Made by a program: the position numbers and the translations under genes
Notes under the pieces: model-generated
The model's database searches: none
What the model was told of the DNA's origin: nothing
What the model saw: only the letters and a program-made list of their open reading frames with translations
Shown: piece after piece, positions 1 to 9,357 of the stretch
Numbering within the stretch: the stretch's first letter is position 1
How the letters are laid out: each line of letters starts with the position of its first letter
Assembly (NCBI GenBank): GCA_029228645.1
Contig: JAPTHR010000001.1
Span: 1 to 64,000 of the forward strand
Direction: 5' to 3'
From: Gammaproteobacteria bacterium Milos-ODIII6
GTDB lineage: Bacteria > Pseudomonadota > Gammaproteobacteria > Chromatiales > Chromatiaceae
Length of the DNA: 64,000 nucleotides

Positions 1-505
1 GGCGGCGGTTGCGGGCGGGCGCACAAAGCCGGACGGCCTCGGCTGAGGATAAGTCGAACTGACTCACCGCCTGGGCCACATAGTGCTGCACAATCCGCCA
101 CAGGCGAGTGTCCGTGATCTGGATGATCCGGGCTGCAGCATTGACCGGCATCTCACGCACCAGCGTCATTGCGGCCTGCTCGAACAGCAGCGTGAACGCG
201 CTGCCCTTGCGCGCCCAAGGGACTTCCACCAACTTCACGCCATGCTCCGGGCACTTCACGCGAGGCACCGAGGCATGCACATAGCAATGGTGCTGGAAGA
301 AGTTCAGATGACGCCACGTCTTCTCCTGGAAATCATGGGCGGCGCAGGCCTTGCCACATTCAGGGCACGCGTACTTCGAGCCTCGTTCCGCCTTCACTTC
401 AAGATGCAGCTCATGCGGATTCTTGTCCGTTTCGAGCCGCTGATCAACCAACTGCCAGGGCGCCTGTATGCCCAAGCCCAGTAGCAGAATCTCTTTGCTG
501 TCCAT
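1..505 (-). CDS. ISL3-family transposase, N-terminal part (runs off the window)
   Basis: This is the N-terminal 168 codons of a DDE transposase, read on the minus strand from the ATG at 503-505 and continuing past base 1. The protein starts MDSKEILLLGLGI and carries a zinc-binding CPECGKAC motif near residue 48, followed by TWRHLNFFQHHCYVHA and VPWARKGS, which are typical of the ISL3 N-terminal DNA-binding region. The DDE catalytic domain should begin where the window ends. At the place where family members usually have a DE(T/K) first catalytic site the visible residues are LCAPARNRR, so the copy may be damaged there, although the alignment across only a few residues is uncertain. The matching IS end lies about 75 bases upstream. 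Confidence 0.8.
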   Translation of the reverse strand, partial: MDSKEILLLGLGIQAPWQLVDQRLETDKNPHELHLEVKAERGSKYACPECGKACAAHDFQEKTWRHLNFFQHHCYVHASVPRVKCPEHGVKLVEVPWARKGSAFTLLFEQAAMTLVREMPVNAAARIIQITDTRLWRIVQHYVAQAVSQFDLSSAEAVRLCAPARNRR

Positions 506-559
506 CCCGGTTCCTCGCACTCAAATTCCCGGATACACTGGCATGGGTTTCAGGGTGAA

Positions 560-583
560 TTCCACTCGAAATAGCGAAGAGCC
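560..583 (-). repeat. Terminal inverted repeat of the ISL3-type element
   Basis: Read on the minus strand, 583 to 560 begins GGCTCTTCGCTATTTCGAG, the usual form of an ISL3-family end. It sits upstream of the transposase start, where the element should finish. ISL3 elements make 8-bp target duplications, so 584-591 is the candidate duplication. The other end lies outside the window and cannot be compared. Confidence 0.6.
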
Positions 584-821
584 GCCTTGGAATGGTTATT
601 CGGCAAAGCAAGTATCAGTTCTTTTCCGAACTCTAGGATTGTTTGGGATATCTTGTTGTTTGGGATCATTTTCGACAAGCTTCGGGACTATTGCAGCTAA
701 CTACTGATTATGTGGCTGGCGCCATAATTGACTTATGTTGCCAGCACCACAATTGAATTATACTGCCGTTTGTTCTACTCTTGTTCTCCAATGATTTGCT
801 GCACACGGAGGTACGGTCATC
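584..821. other. Intergenic region between the IS end and the integrase
   Basis: This AT-richer stretch holds no convincing gene. It carries a pair of imperfect 17-bp direct repeats (722-738 and 747-763) and a GCTGGC/GCCAGC inverted repeat (715-720 and 740-745). An AGG-rich ribosome binding site (GGAGGT) lies about 12 bases before the integrase start. I found no GTTRRRY core site on either strand, so a classical attI is not evident. Confidence 0.5.
715..763. repeat. Paired direct repeats upstream of the integrase
   Basis: Two 17-bp copies with the shared pattern CCAYAATTGAMTTATRY occur at 722-738 and 747-763, 25 bp apart. A GCTGGC (715-720) and GCCAGC (740-745) inverted pair interleaves with them. 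The layout resembles binding sites for a tyrosine recombinase or an operator for the integrase gene, but no function is shown. Confidence 0.5.
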
Positions 822-2204
822 ATGGAGAAAATCTCTTCGGAACCGGACAAGGATCGCATCGGGCGTTTCTGGACCCGCTACATCGAGGTGATCCGGGCGT
901 TCGGTGTCCCGCAGAAGGCGCAGCCCTGGTACCGCAAGCACGTCGAGCGATTCATTGACGCCCACCCCGATGTCCGTTTGGCCGATCATTCCGCGGAGTC
1001 GGTCAGCCGCTGGCTGGATGCGCAGGCCCGCGAGCCTGGCCTTACCGACTGGCAGTTCAGGCAGCGTGCCGACAGCCTGCGGCTGCTTTTCGCCCACTTT
1101 CTGCATGCCGACTGGGCCACGGGCTTCGACTGGGATCACTGGGTTCTGGGCGCGACGGCCCTGGGGGCCGACCACCCGACGCTGGCACGCACCTGGGAGA
1201 TGATCGACAAGGCGGTGGAAGACCCTGACAATCCACTTGGCCTCCGCCACCCTGACTTGTACCGGAAGTTCCTGGCGGTGGTGCGGACAACGGGTTACTC
1301 GGTGAATACCGAGAAGACCTATCTCACCTGGATTAACCGCTACCTGCTTTTCCATCAGCACAAGGATCCTTTCACCCATCCGGAAAGGGAAGTCGCTTCT
1401 TTTTTAGAGCATCTTGCGCTGAAACGCAAAGTGGCAGCCGCCACCCAGGCATTGGCACTGAACGCCCTGGTGTTCTTTCATGCCAAGGTGTTGCAACGGC
1501 CCCTCGAGGATATCGGACCTTACCGTCGCTCCAGGCGCCCCAGGCGCCTGCCAACCGTTCTCAGCCCTTCAGAGGTCCAGGCGCTGTTCGCACACCTGAC
1601 CGGGCGGGCCGCCCTCATGATTCGCCTGATGTATGGCACAGGTATGCGGGTCATGGAATGCGTGCGCCTGCGTGTAATGGATCTGGACTTCGACTATCGA
1701 AACATCATGGTACGCATGGGGAAGGGCGCAAAGGACCGTGCCGTCCCCATGCCCGACACCCTCCAGGGATTACTGAGGGAACAGGTTGAATTGGTTGCCG
1801 AACAACATGCTCAGGACCTGGAGGCAGGTTTCGGCAGCGTCTTCCTGCCCGATGCCCTGGCTCGAAAATATCCCAACGCCGATCGCGAGCTGCGCTGGCA
1901 GTATCTTTTCCCCGCCACGCGAATCGCACAGGATCCGAGAAGTGGCGAGATGCGCCGCCACCATATCCATCAAAGCGTCGTTCAGAAACAGGTAAAGGCT
2001 GCCGCGCGCCGCGCCGGTATCACCAAGCGCGTCACCAGCCATACCCTGCGCCACAGCTTCGCCACCCATCTGCTCGAAAGCGGCAGGGACATCCGTGTGA
2101 TACAGGAGCTGCTCGGCCATGCGGACGTCAGCACCACCATGATCTATACGCATGTCATCCAGCGCGGCGGCCAAGGCGTGCGCAGCCCGTTGGACGCGCT
2201 TTGA
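822..2204 (+). CDS. Integron-type tyrosine recombinase, long N-terminal form
   Basis: This 460-residue tyrosine recombinase has the complete catalytic set: R276 (GTGMR), H407 and R410 (HTLRH), H433 (LLGH) and nucleophile Y442 (MIYTH). Between the Arg box and the HxxR box it has the extra segment specific to IntI integrases ([19 protein letters not shown], near residues 357-375), and it ends [10 protein letters not shown] as IntI proteins do. IntI1 has 337 residues. Here the usual SAM-like core-binding domain starts near residue 140, and the first 130 residues look like a second copy of such a domain. A GGAGGT site precedes the ATG. yheS begins 12 bases after the stop. No cassette or attC is visible in the window. 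It could act as a free-standing recombinase rather than as part of a working integron. Confidence 0.85.
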   Translation: MEKISSEPDKDRIGRFWTRYIEVIRAFGVPQKAQPWYRKHVERFIDAHPDVRLADHSAESVSRWLDAQAREPGLTDWQFRQRADSLRLLFAHFLHADWATGFDWDHWVLGATALGADHPTLARTWEMIDKAVEDPDNPLGLRHPDLYRKFLAVVRTTGYSVNTEKTYLTWINRYLLFHQHKDPFTHPEREVASFLEHLALKRKVAAATQALALNALVFFHAKVLQRPLEDIGPYRRSRRPRRLPTVLSPSEVQALFAHLTGRAALMIRLMYGTGMRVMECVRLRVMDLDFDYRNIMVRMGKGAKDRAVPMPDTLQGLLREQVELVAEQHAQDLEAGFGSVFLPDALARKYPNADRELRWQYLFPATRIAQDPRSGEMRRHHIHQSVVQKQVKAAARRAGITKRVTSHTLRHSFATHLLESGRDIRVIQELLGHADVSTTMIYTHVIQRGGQGVRSPLDAL

Positions 2205-2216
2205 TAGAATCCGCGC

Positions 2217-4116
<1,900 letters not shown>

Positions 4117-4127
<11 letters not shown>

Positions 4128-4707
4128 ACGCTACGCCGCCGACGATTACTTCTACGGCACCGAGCCGAACGCCTTTTTGGCGGAATTCGCGCATCACCTG
4201 CCGGCGGGTCCGGTGCTCTGCCTGGCCGAGGGCGAGGGCCGCAATGCGGTCTTCGTGGCGGAGCGCGGGCACGCGGTGACCGCGATCGACAGTGCCGCCG
4301 AGGGCCGCAACAAGGCGCTGCGCCTGGCCGCGGAGCGCGGCGTCGAAATCGATTACCAAGTCGGCGACCTGGCGCACTTCGACCCGGGTCAGGACCGGTG
4401 GGCGGGAATCGTGTCGATCTTCGCCCACATGCCGCCGCCGTTGCGCAAGGCGCTGCACGCGCGCCTGCCCGCCGCGCTGCGTCCCGGCGGGGTGTTGCTG
4501 CTGGAGGCCTATACGCCGGAGCAGCTGGCGCACGGCACCGGCGGCCCGCCGGTCAAGGAGCTGATGATGGACGCGGACACGCTGCGCGCGGAACTGCCCG
4601 GCCTGGAGATCGTCGCCCTGCAGGAGGTCAAGCGCGAGGTCAACGAGGGGCGCGGCCACACCGGCACCGGCGCGGTGGTGCAGCTGATTGCAAGACGGCC
4701 CGATTGA
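4117..4707 (+). CDS. Class I SAM-dependent methyltransferase
   Basis: This 196-residue protein starts MWDERYAADDYFYG, a beginning common to small TehB-like methyltransferases of proteobacteria. The SAM-binding motif I is LCLAEGEGRNAVFVAERG (near residues 35-52), with an acidic AIDS at the end of strand 2 and DLAHF following. The substrate is not evident. The chosen ATG at 4117 lies inside the end of yheS (11-base overlap), and arfB starts 1 base after the stop, so the three genes are probably co-translated. A longer start at 4084 would add residues unlike the family. Confidence 0.82.
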
Positions 4708-4708
4708 G

Positions 4709-5125
4709 ATGCCGCTGATCATTTCCCAACGGGTCAGCATCCCCGATCAGGAGATCGAGCTGTCCGGCATTCGCGCCCAGGGTGCGGGCGGACAGAACGT
4801 CAACAAGGTCTCAAGCGCGATCCATCTGCGCTTCGATATCCGCAACTCGTCCCTGCCCGACTTCTACAAGGAACGCCTGCTGCGCCTGCGCGACAGCCGT
4901 ATCTCCACCGAGGGCGTGATCACCCTCAAGGCGCAACGCTACCGCACCCAGGAGCGCAATCGCGAGGACGCCCTCGAGCGGCTGGCGGAACTGATACGCA
5001 AGGCCGGGCAGGTGCAGAAGAAGCGCGTCGCGACCAGGCCGACGCGCGGTTCGAAGGAGCGGCGCCTGGACGAGAAGAAGCGCCGCTCGCAGCACAAGAA
5101 GCTGCGCGGCAAGGTGGATTACTGA
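4709..5125 (+). CDS. arfB: Alternative ribosome-rescue factor ArfB (YaeJ)
   Basis: ArfB is a codon-independent peptidyl-tRNA hydrolase that frees ribosomes stalled on mRNAs lacking a stop codon. The 138-residue protein has the catalytic GGQ in RAQGAGGQNVNK (near residues 24-35) and the family's basic C-terminal tail (KRRSQHKKLRGKVDY) that enters the empty mRNA channel. The start at 4709 follows the upstream methyltransferase stop by one base, and a longer in-frame start at 4688 lies inside that gene. It is the last gene of a short run that also contains the ribosome-associated YheS. Confidence 0.93.
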   Translation: MPLIISQRVSIPDQEIELSGIRAQGAGGQNVNKVSSAIHLRFDIRNSSLPDFYKERLLRLRDSRISTEGVITLKAQRYRTQERNREDALERLAELIRKAGQVQKKRVATRPTRGSKERRLDEKKRRSQHKKLRGKVDY

Positions 5126-5180
5126 CCGCAAGGCCGGCCCTGGGCGCTAAAGGGAGCTTCCGTAGCTGCAGATTGCCCTT

Positions 5181-5770
5181 CGCTACCGCACGCGGGCCAA
5201 ATCAAAACCGTATCGTAGGAGTGGCCTTGGCCGCGAACAGAACAGGTCCGACGCAGTTCGCACCACGGATGTTCGCGAGCAAGCTCGTTCCTACGGCACG
5301 CGGGCCAAATCAACCGTATCGATAGGAATGGCCTTGGCCGCGAACAGAACAGGTCCGACGCGGTTCGCACCAGGGATGTTCGCGAGCAAGCTCGCTCCTA
5401 CGGCACGCGGGCCAAATCAACCGTATCGTAGGAGTGGCCTTGGCCGCGAACCGAACAGGCCCGATGCCGTTCGCACCACGGATGTTCGCGAGCAAGCTCG
5501 TTCCTACACCCGAGACGCAAAACCAGCCCCGTTCGTAGGAGCGGCCTTGGCCGCGAAGAAAACGGGCACTGATTCAAGAATCCACCGCTGTTCGCGAGCA
5601 AGCTCGCTCCTACCGCACGCGGGCCAAATCAACCGTATCTAATAGGAATGGCCTTGGCCGCGAACAGAACAGGTCCGATGCGGTTCGCACCACGGATGTT
5701 CGCGAGCAAGCTCGCTCCGGCATGGCGGTCGGAACAAGCGGGTCGCGTGGGATCGGCCTTGGCCGCGAAA
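5181..5770. repeat. REP-like composite repeat array
   Basis: About five composite units of roughly 100 bp lie head to tail: 5215-5294, 5322-5401, 5428-5507, 5535-5613 and 5642-5718. Each has a head like GTAGGAGTGGCCTTGGCCGC and a tail like TTCGCGAGCAAGCTCGCTCC that can pair with the head ends through GTAGGA/TCCTAC. Each arm also contains its own palindrome (GGCCTTGGCC, CGAGCAAGCTCG). Most units are joined by a conserved spacer (CACGCGGGCCAAATCAACCG). Degenerate remnants flank the array at 5181-5214 and 5749-5770. The pattern matches REP/BIME elements of Pseudomonas-like genomes. It fills most of the 757-base gap between arfB and the sugar dehydrogenase. No gene is supported in it. Confidence 0.9.
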
Positions 5771-5882
5771 GACAATCGTTAGGGGATCGGCGCGACTCAC
5801 TGCGTTCGCAATATTCAGCGCTTGCGATGGAGTGCGCGCCCAAGGAAACTCTATCGCCTACGGCCAACACGTTTCGATATCC

Positions 5883-7019
5883 ATGATTATCCCGGCACCA
5901 ACCCATCGCACCGGTCTCCTGCTGGTGCTGATCCTGACCCTGTTCGCGACCGTCGTCAGCGCGGCCATCCAGACCGAGCTGGAACGCATCGAGGTCGAGA
6001 TCCTCACCGAGGGTCTGGAGCACCCCTGGTCGCTCGCCTTCCTGCCGGACGGCCGCATGCTGGTGACCGAGCGTCCCGGCCGGCTGCGCCTGGTCGAGGC
6101 CGACGGCACTATCGACCCGCGTCCGATCGAAGGCCTCCCGCCGATCCGCGGCTATGGCCAGGGCGGCCTGCTGGACGTGGTCCTGCACCCGGACTTCGCG
6201 CACAACCGGCGGGTCTATTTCTCCTACGCCGAGCAAAATCCGCGCGGCTACGGCACCGCGGTCGCTTACGGCACCCTCGAGGGCCATCGCCTGCGCGATG
6301 TGCAGGTGATCTTCCGCCTCCAGCCCAAGACCGGCAAGACAGTGCATTTCGGCTCGCGCCTGGTATTCGACCGCGACGGCTATCTGTTCATCACCCTCGG
6401 CGATCGCGGCGCGCGCTACCGTGCCCAGGACCTGCGCGACCACGCGGGCTCACTGATCCGGCTGCACGACGACGGTCGCATCCCCGCCGACAATCCCTTC
6501 GTCGGGCGCGAGCGCGCCCTGCCGGAGATCTACAGCTACGGCCACCGCAACATGCAGGGCGCCGCAATGCACCCGGGCACGGGCCGCATCTGGACCCACG
6601 AACACGGACCGCAGGGCGGGGACGAGATCAACATACCGCAGCCGGGCAAGAACTACGGCTGGCCGGTGATCACCTACGGGGCGGAATACGTCAGTGGCTT
6701 GCGCATCGGCGAGGGCACCCACAAGCCCGGCATGCAGCAGCCGGTCCATTACTGGGTGCCGTCGATCGCGCCCTCCGGCATGGCCTTCTACGACGGCGGG
6801 CGCTTTCCCAACTGGCGCGGCGACCTGTTCGTCGGTTCGCTCAAGTTCCGCCTGCTGGTGCGCCTGCGCCTGGACGGCGGCAAAGTGGTCCACGAGGAGC
6901 GCCTGCTGGAGGATGAACTGGGGCGCATCCGCGATGTGCGCCAGGGGCCGGACGGCCTGCTCTACCTGTTGACCGACGCGGACAACGGCCGGCTGGTGCG
7001 CCTGACCCCGGCCGAATAG
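5883..7019 (+). CDS. Periplasmic PQQ-dependent aldose sugar dehydrogenase (YliI-like)
   Basis: This 378-residue protein is a soluble glucose/sorbosone dehydrogenase-type beta-propeller. Family members oxidise aldose sugars with PQQ in the periplasm. It has a signal peptide (LLLVLILTLFATVVSA, about residues 10-26) followed by HPWSLAFLPDGRMLVTERPG, GQGGLLDVVLHPDF, GDRGARYRAQDL, YGHRNMQGAAMHP and EHGPQGGDEIN, the blade motifs of this family. I start it at 5883, directly before the signal sequence. A start at 5832 would add 17 residues unlike a signal peptide. It follows the REP array and converges on the LEA-type lipoprotein, with only 9 bases between the stops. Confidence 0.88.
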   Translation: MIIPAPTHRTGLLLVLILTLFATVVSAAIQTELERIEVEILTEGLEHPWSLAFLPDGRMLVTERPGRLRLVEADGTIDPRPIEGLPPIRGYGQGGLLDVVLHPDFAHNRRVYFSYAEQNPRGYGTAVAYGTLEGHRLRDVQVIFRLQPKTGKTVHFGSRLVFDRDGYLFITLGDRGARYRAQDLRDHAGSLIRLHDDGRIPADNPFVGRERALPEIYSYGHRNMQGAAMHPGTGRIWTHEHGPQGGDEINIPQPGKNYGWPVITYGAEYVSGLRIGEGTHKPGMQQPVHYWVPSIAPSGMAFYDGGRFPNWRGDLFVGSLKFRLLVRLRLDGGKVVHEERLLEDELGRIRDVRQGPDGLLYLLTDADNGRLVRLTPAE

Positions 7020-7028
7020 CGGGCACCG

Positions 7029-7508
7029 CTAACCGGCGCCGCCCTTGGGCGCGAGTTCGATCACGCCTTTTTTATCGAACCCGATCCCGCCGAAGCCGAC
7101 GCCTCCGAGTCGCCCGCGCAGCCGGTAGCTGAGACCCTCGAACCGCTCGTTGCCCGCCAGCCCCAGCACCTGGCGAACCATCGCGGTGAACGGCACCGTA
7201 ACCGGCACCGTGATCAGGGTCTCGCCGAAGCGCGGCACACTGCCCTGCTGGTTGCTGACGCCGCTGCCGAAGCCCTTGTCCTCGAGCTCGAGCTCGACGA
7301 ACACGCCATCGAAGCTGATCGCGGTGTCGTTCGGGTTCTGCACCCGCAGCTTGACCGCGAAGCGCGCCTCCAGGCCCTCGTTCGGCAACGGCTCGATGCC
7401 GGCAATGCTGACCCGCACCGACTCGCGCTGCCCCAGGCTGGCACAGCCTGCCAGCAGGGCCATGGTGAGCAGCAACAAAACCCAGAGGGATGGACGCAGT
7501 GGCTTCAT
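7029..7508 (-). CDS. LEA type 2 family lipoprotein
   Basis: This 159-residue predicted lipoprotein has a signal peptide ending in the lipobox LLAGC (Cys near residue 22). The body is a water-stress/LEA14-type domain, with the typical LRVQNPNDTAISFDGVFVELEL segment (near residues 54-75) describing a beta-sandwich. The family is widespread in gammaproteobacteria with no firm biochemical role. It is transcribed divergently from the small gene at 7648, with 139 bases between. Confidence 0.8.
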   Translation of the reverse strand: MKPLRPSLWVLLLLTMALLAGCASLGQRESVRVSIAGIEPLPNEGLEARFAVKLRVQNPNDTAISFDGVFVELELEDKGFGSGVSNQQGSVPRFGETLITVPVTVPFTAMVRQVLGLAGNERFEGLSYRLRGRLGGVGFGGIGFDKKGVIELAPKGGAG

Positions 7509-7647
7509 GTCGGACCTTTATCTCATCGAGCAAAATCGAAACTACCCTACACCCTGACCGCGGGGTGCGCACTCTCCATCAGGTTTGTATACACATTCCC
7601 CGACAATCGACTACACTGGTTACAAGTTTTCGGAAGGGGGTTCCCGC

Positions 7648-7908
7648 ATGCAACAGGTTGTCCAACCCAGCCGCGAACGTCGCCACGGTCAGCCGGCGAT
7701 ACCGGAGCACGTCGACCGGCTGCTCACCTCCAGCCAACGCCAGGTTCTCGGCCAGGTCACCAGTTTCGGCTGGCGCCTGGCCTTTGTGCGACACCCCCTG
7801 CTGGAAGATCCCACCATCATCGTCACCCCGGACGGGGGCGCGAGCTACGCTGTCATCACCTCAGACGGCGAACTCGAATTCAGCGCCGAGCTGCAAGTCC
7901 GTCACTGA
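7648..7908 (+). CDS. Small conserved-type protein of unknown function
   Basis: I do not recognise this 86-residue soluble protein. It has a basic N-terminus, a central segment LTSSQRQVLGQVTSFGWRLA and a C-terminal half that reads like short beta strands (TIIVTPDGGASYAVITSDGEL). No cysteine, signal peptide or membrane segment is present. The ATG at 7648 follows a strong GGAAGGGGG site by about 7 bases, which favours it over the in-frame ATG at 7585. Its last 29 bases overlap the convergent DUF1415 gene. Confidence 0.65.
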   Translation: MQQVVQPSRERRHGQPAIPEHVDRLLTSSQRQVLGQVTSFGWRLAFVRHPLLEDPTIIVTPDGGASYAVITSDGELEFSAELQVRH

Positions 7909-8440
7909 GCCGGCGCAGGGTTTCGACCCCCAGCTCCCGCATCCGTTCACGATTTCGGCGCGGTATCTCCGCCGGGTCCCCCGGCCAGCCTGCAAGCGCG
8001 CGGTTGAGCGAGGCCTGGCGCAGCAGGTGAAACACCGGGTAGGGCGAACGGTTGGTGTAGTGACTGGCGTCGTCGGGAGACTCCCCCTCGAACAGATAAT
8101 CCGGATGAAAGCTCGCAATCTGCAGCTCCGTATCCAGCCCGAGTTCCTGCAACGCGTCCTCGCCCGCCGCAAGCACCTCGAGGTAGTCATCGAAATCCGC
8201 CAGGGCCAGCGGCACCACCAACAGGGTGGTCTCGACCTGCCCCGCCCCGACGGCGAGCAGACGCTCGACCTCCGCCAGGAGATCGCGGTAGGCGTCGTCA
8301 GTATTGCGCGCGCGGCTGCACACGAAGCGCACCGTCCCCGCGGCCAGGGGTTGCGCCGCAAACGGGCACAGACCCTCGCCGATCACCAGTTGCTCGACCC
8401 AGCGGCGCACCGCCCCGGCCGCCGGGCACGCCTCGCTCAT
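7880..8440 (-). CDS. DUF1415 family protein
   Basis: This 186-residue soluble protein begins with VEQLVIGEGLCPFAAQPL (near residues 15-32), the hallmark of DUF1415. Further conserved blocks are LLVVPLALADFDDYL and ASFHPDYLFEG..YTNRSPYPVFHLLR. The function is unknown. Its ATG overlaps the stop of the MOSC gene by 4 bases (ATGA at 8437-8440), so the two are translationally coupled on the minus strand. Confidence 0.88.
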   Translation of the reverse strand: MSEACPAAGAVRRWVEQLVIGEGLCPFAAQPLAAGTVRFVCSRARNTDDAYRDLLAEVERLLAVGAGQVETTLLVVPLALADFDDYLEVLAAGEDALQELGLDTELQIASFHPDYLFEGESPDDASHYTNRSPYPVFHLLRQASLNRALAGWPGDPAEIPRRNRERMRELGVETLRRLSDGLAARR

Positions 8441-9243
8441 GCCAGCACCTCGACCGCCTGGCCGATGTGCAGCTCTCCCTCGCCGCGATGCAGCAGGTTC
8501 TGCCCGAAGTAGACCTTGTTGTCGTCGCCACGGCGGTAGTCGGCGAGCACCTGCAACACCTCCGGGGTGCGCGCCGCGCTATCCGGATCGATACCCGGTA
8601 TGGGGCAGCGCGAACAGGACTTGACCACCTCGAACTCGAGCATGCCAATGCGCAGGCGGCGCCATTCGTCCTCGGCGTGCGGGCTCGCCCCGCTGATCAC
8701 CAGGTTGGGCCGGAAACGGCGCATGTCGACCGGGGTCCTCAGGCGGGCATTGAGGCCATCCAGGGATTCCTGGCTGATCAGCAGCAACGGGAAACCGTCT
8801 GCGAACCCGACCTGGTCACCTTCGCGCGCGTACTGCCTGTCCACCTGGCGCACCGCGGCGTCGGGCAATCGCACCAGGCGGCATTCGACACCGAGGAAGT
8901 CACTCAGCCAGCGATCCGCAGCGCCATCCACCAGTTCGCCTTCACAGACGTCCGACCACACCGTGACCGCGACGGTCCCGCCAGCAGAACCCTGCAGCGG
9001 AAGAGACAGCGCGGCCATCCCGGGGGCACGCAAAAGCAGTTCGTCCACCGCGAGCGCCGCGTCGATCAGCGCCATGCGCGGCTGTTGCCGCTGGGTGAGG
9101 AAACGTCCGCTGCTGTCGACCAGCATCCACTCCCGATCGCTGCGCGGGCCGCGTGGCCCGATCGCGAGGCGCTCGCAGGCGGTGCCGCGCAGCGATTTGA
9201 CGGGATAACGCCACAGCCCGGACACCTTGAGTTGACTGCGCAT
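8437..9243 (-). CDS. MOSC domain protein (YcbX-like)
   Basis: This 268-residue protein has the MOSC N-terminal beta-barrel (SGLWRYPVKSLRG, residues about 8-20) followed by a MOSC domain with RFRPNLVISG and a conserved Cys in VVKSCSRCPIPGID (near residues 207-220). MOSC proteins handle molybdenum-cofactor sulfur transfer or N-hydroxylated compound reduction. YcbX also carries a C-terminal 2Fe-2S ferredoxin domain, which is absent here. The short form would need a separate electron donor. It is the first gene of a two-gene unit with the DUF1415 gene. Confidence 0.87.
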   Translation of the reverse strand: MRSQLKVSGLWRYPVKSLRGTACERLAIGPRGPRSDREWMLVDSSGRFLTQRQQPRMALIDAALAVDELLLRAPGMAALSLPLQGSAGGTVAVTVWSDVCEGELVDGAADRWLSDFLGVECRLVRLPDAAVRQVDRQYAREGDQVGFADGFPLLLISQESLDGLNARLRTPVDMRRFRPNLVISGASPHAEDEWRRLRIGMLEFEVVKSCSRCPIPGIDPDSAARTPEVLQVLADYRRGDDNKVYFGQNLLHRGEGELHIGQAVEVLA

Positions 9244-9357
9244 GTTTGCTGCTCCGATGCTACTGACCCGGCACCCTTCGCCGTTGCTTGACGCATACCT
9301 TACCGTTCACACCCGGCACTGGCTATCATGCCCGGACCCTCACAACGAGATCGTCGC

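Noticed and set aside
584-821. attI or attC site for the integrase
   Set aside because: No GTTRRRY core or its complement occurs, and no long imperfect palindrome of attC type is present.
5328-5642. Open frames within the repeat array
   Set aside because: They merely translate the repeat sequence in both directions and lack ribosome binding sites.
5181-5770. Possible CRISPR array in the repeated region
   Set aside because: The repeats are palindromic composite units with conserved linkers and no variable spacers, which fits REP elements. No cas gene is near.
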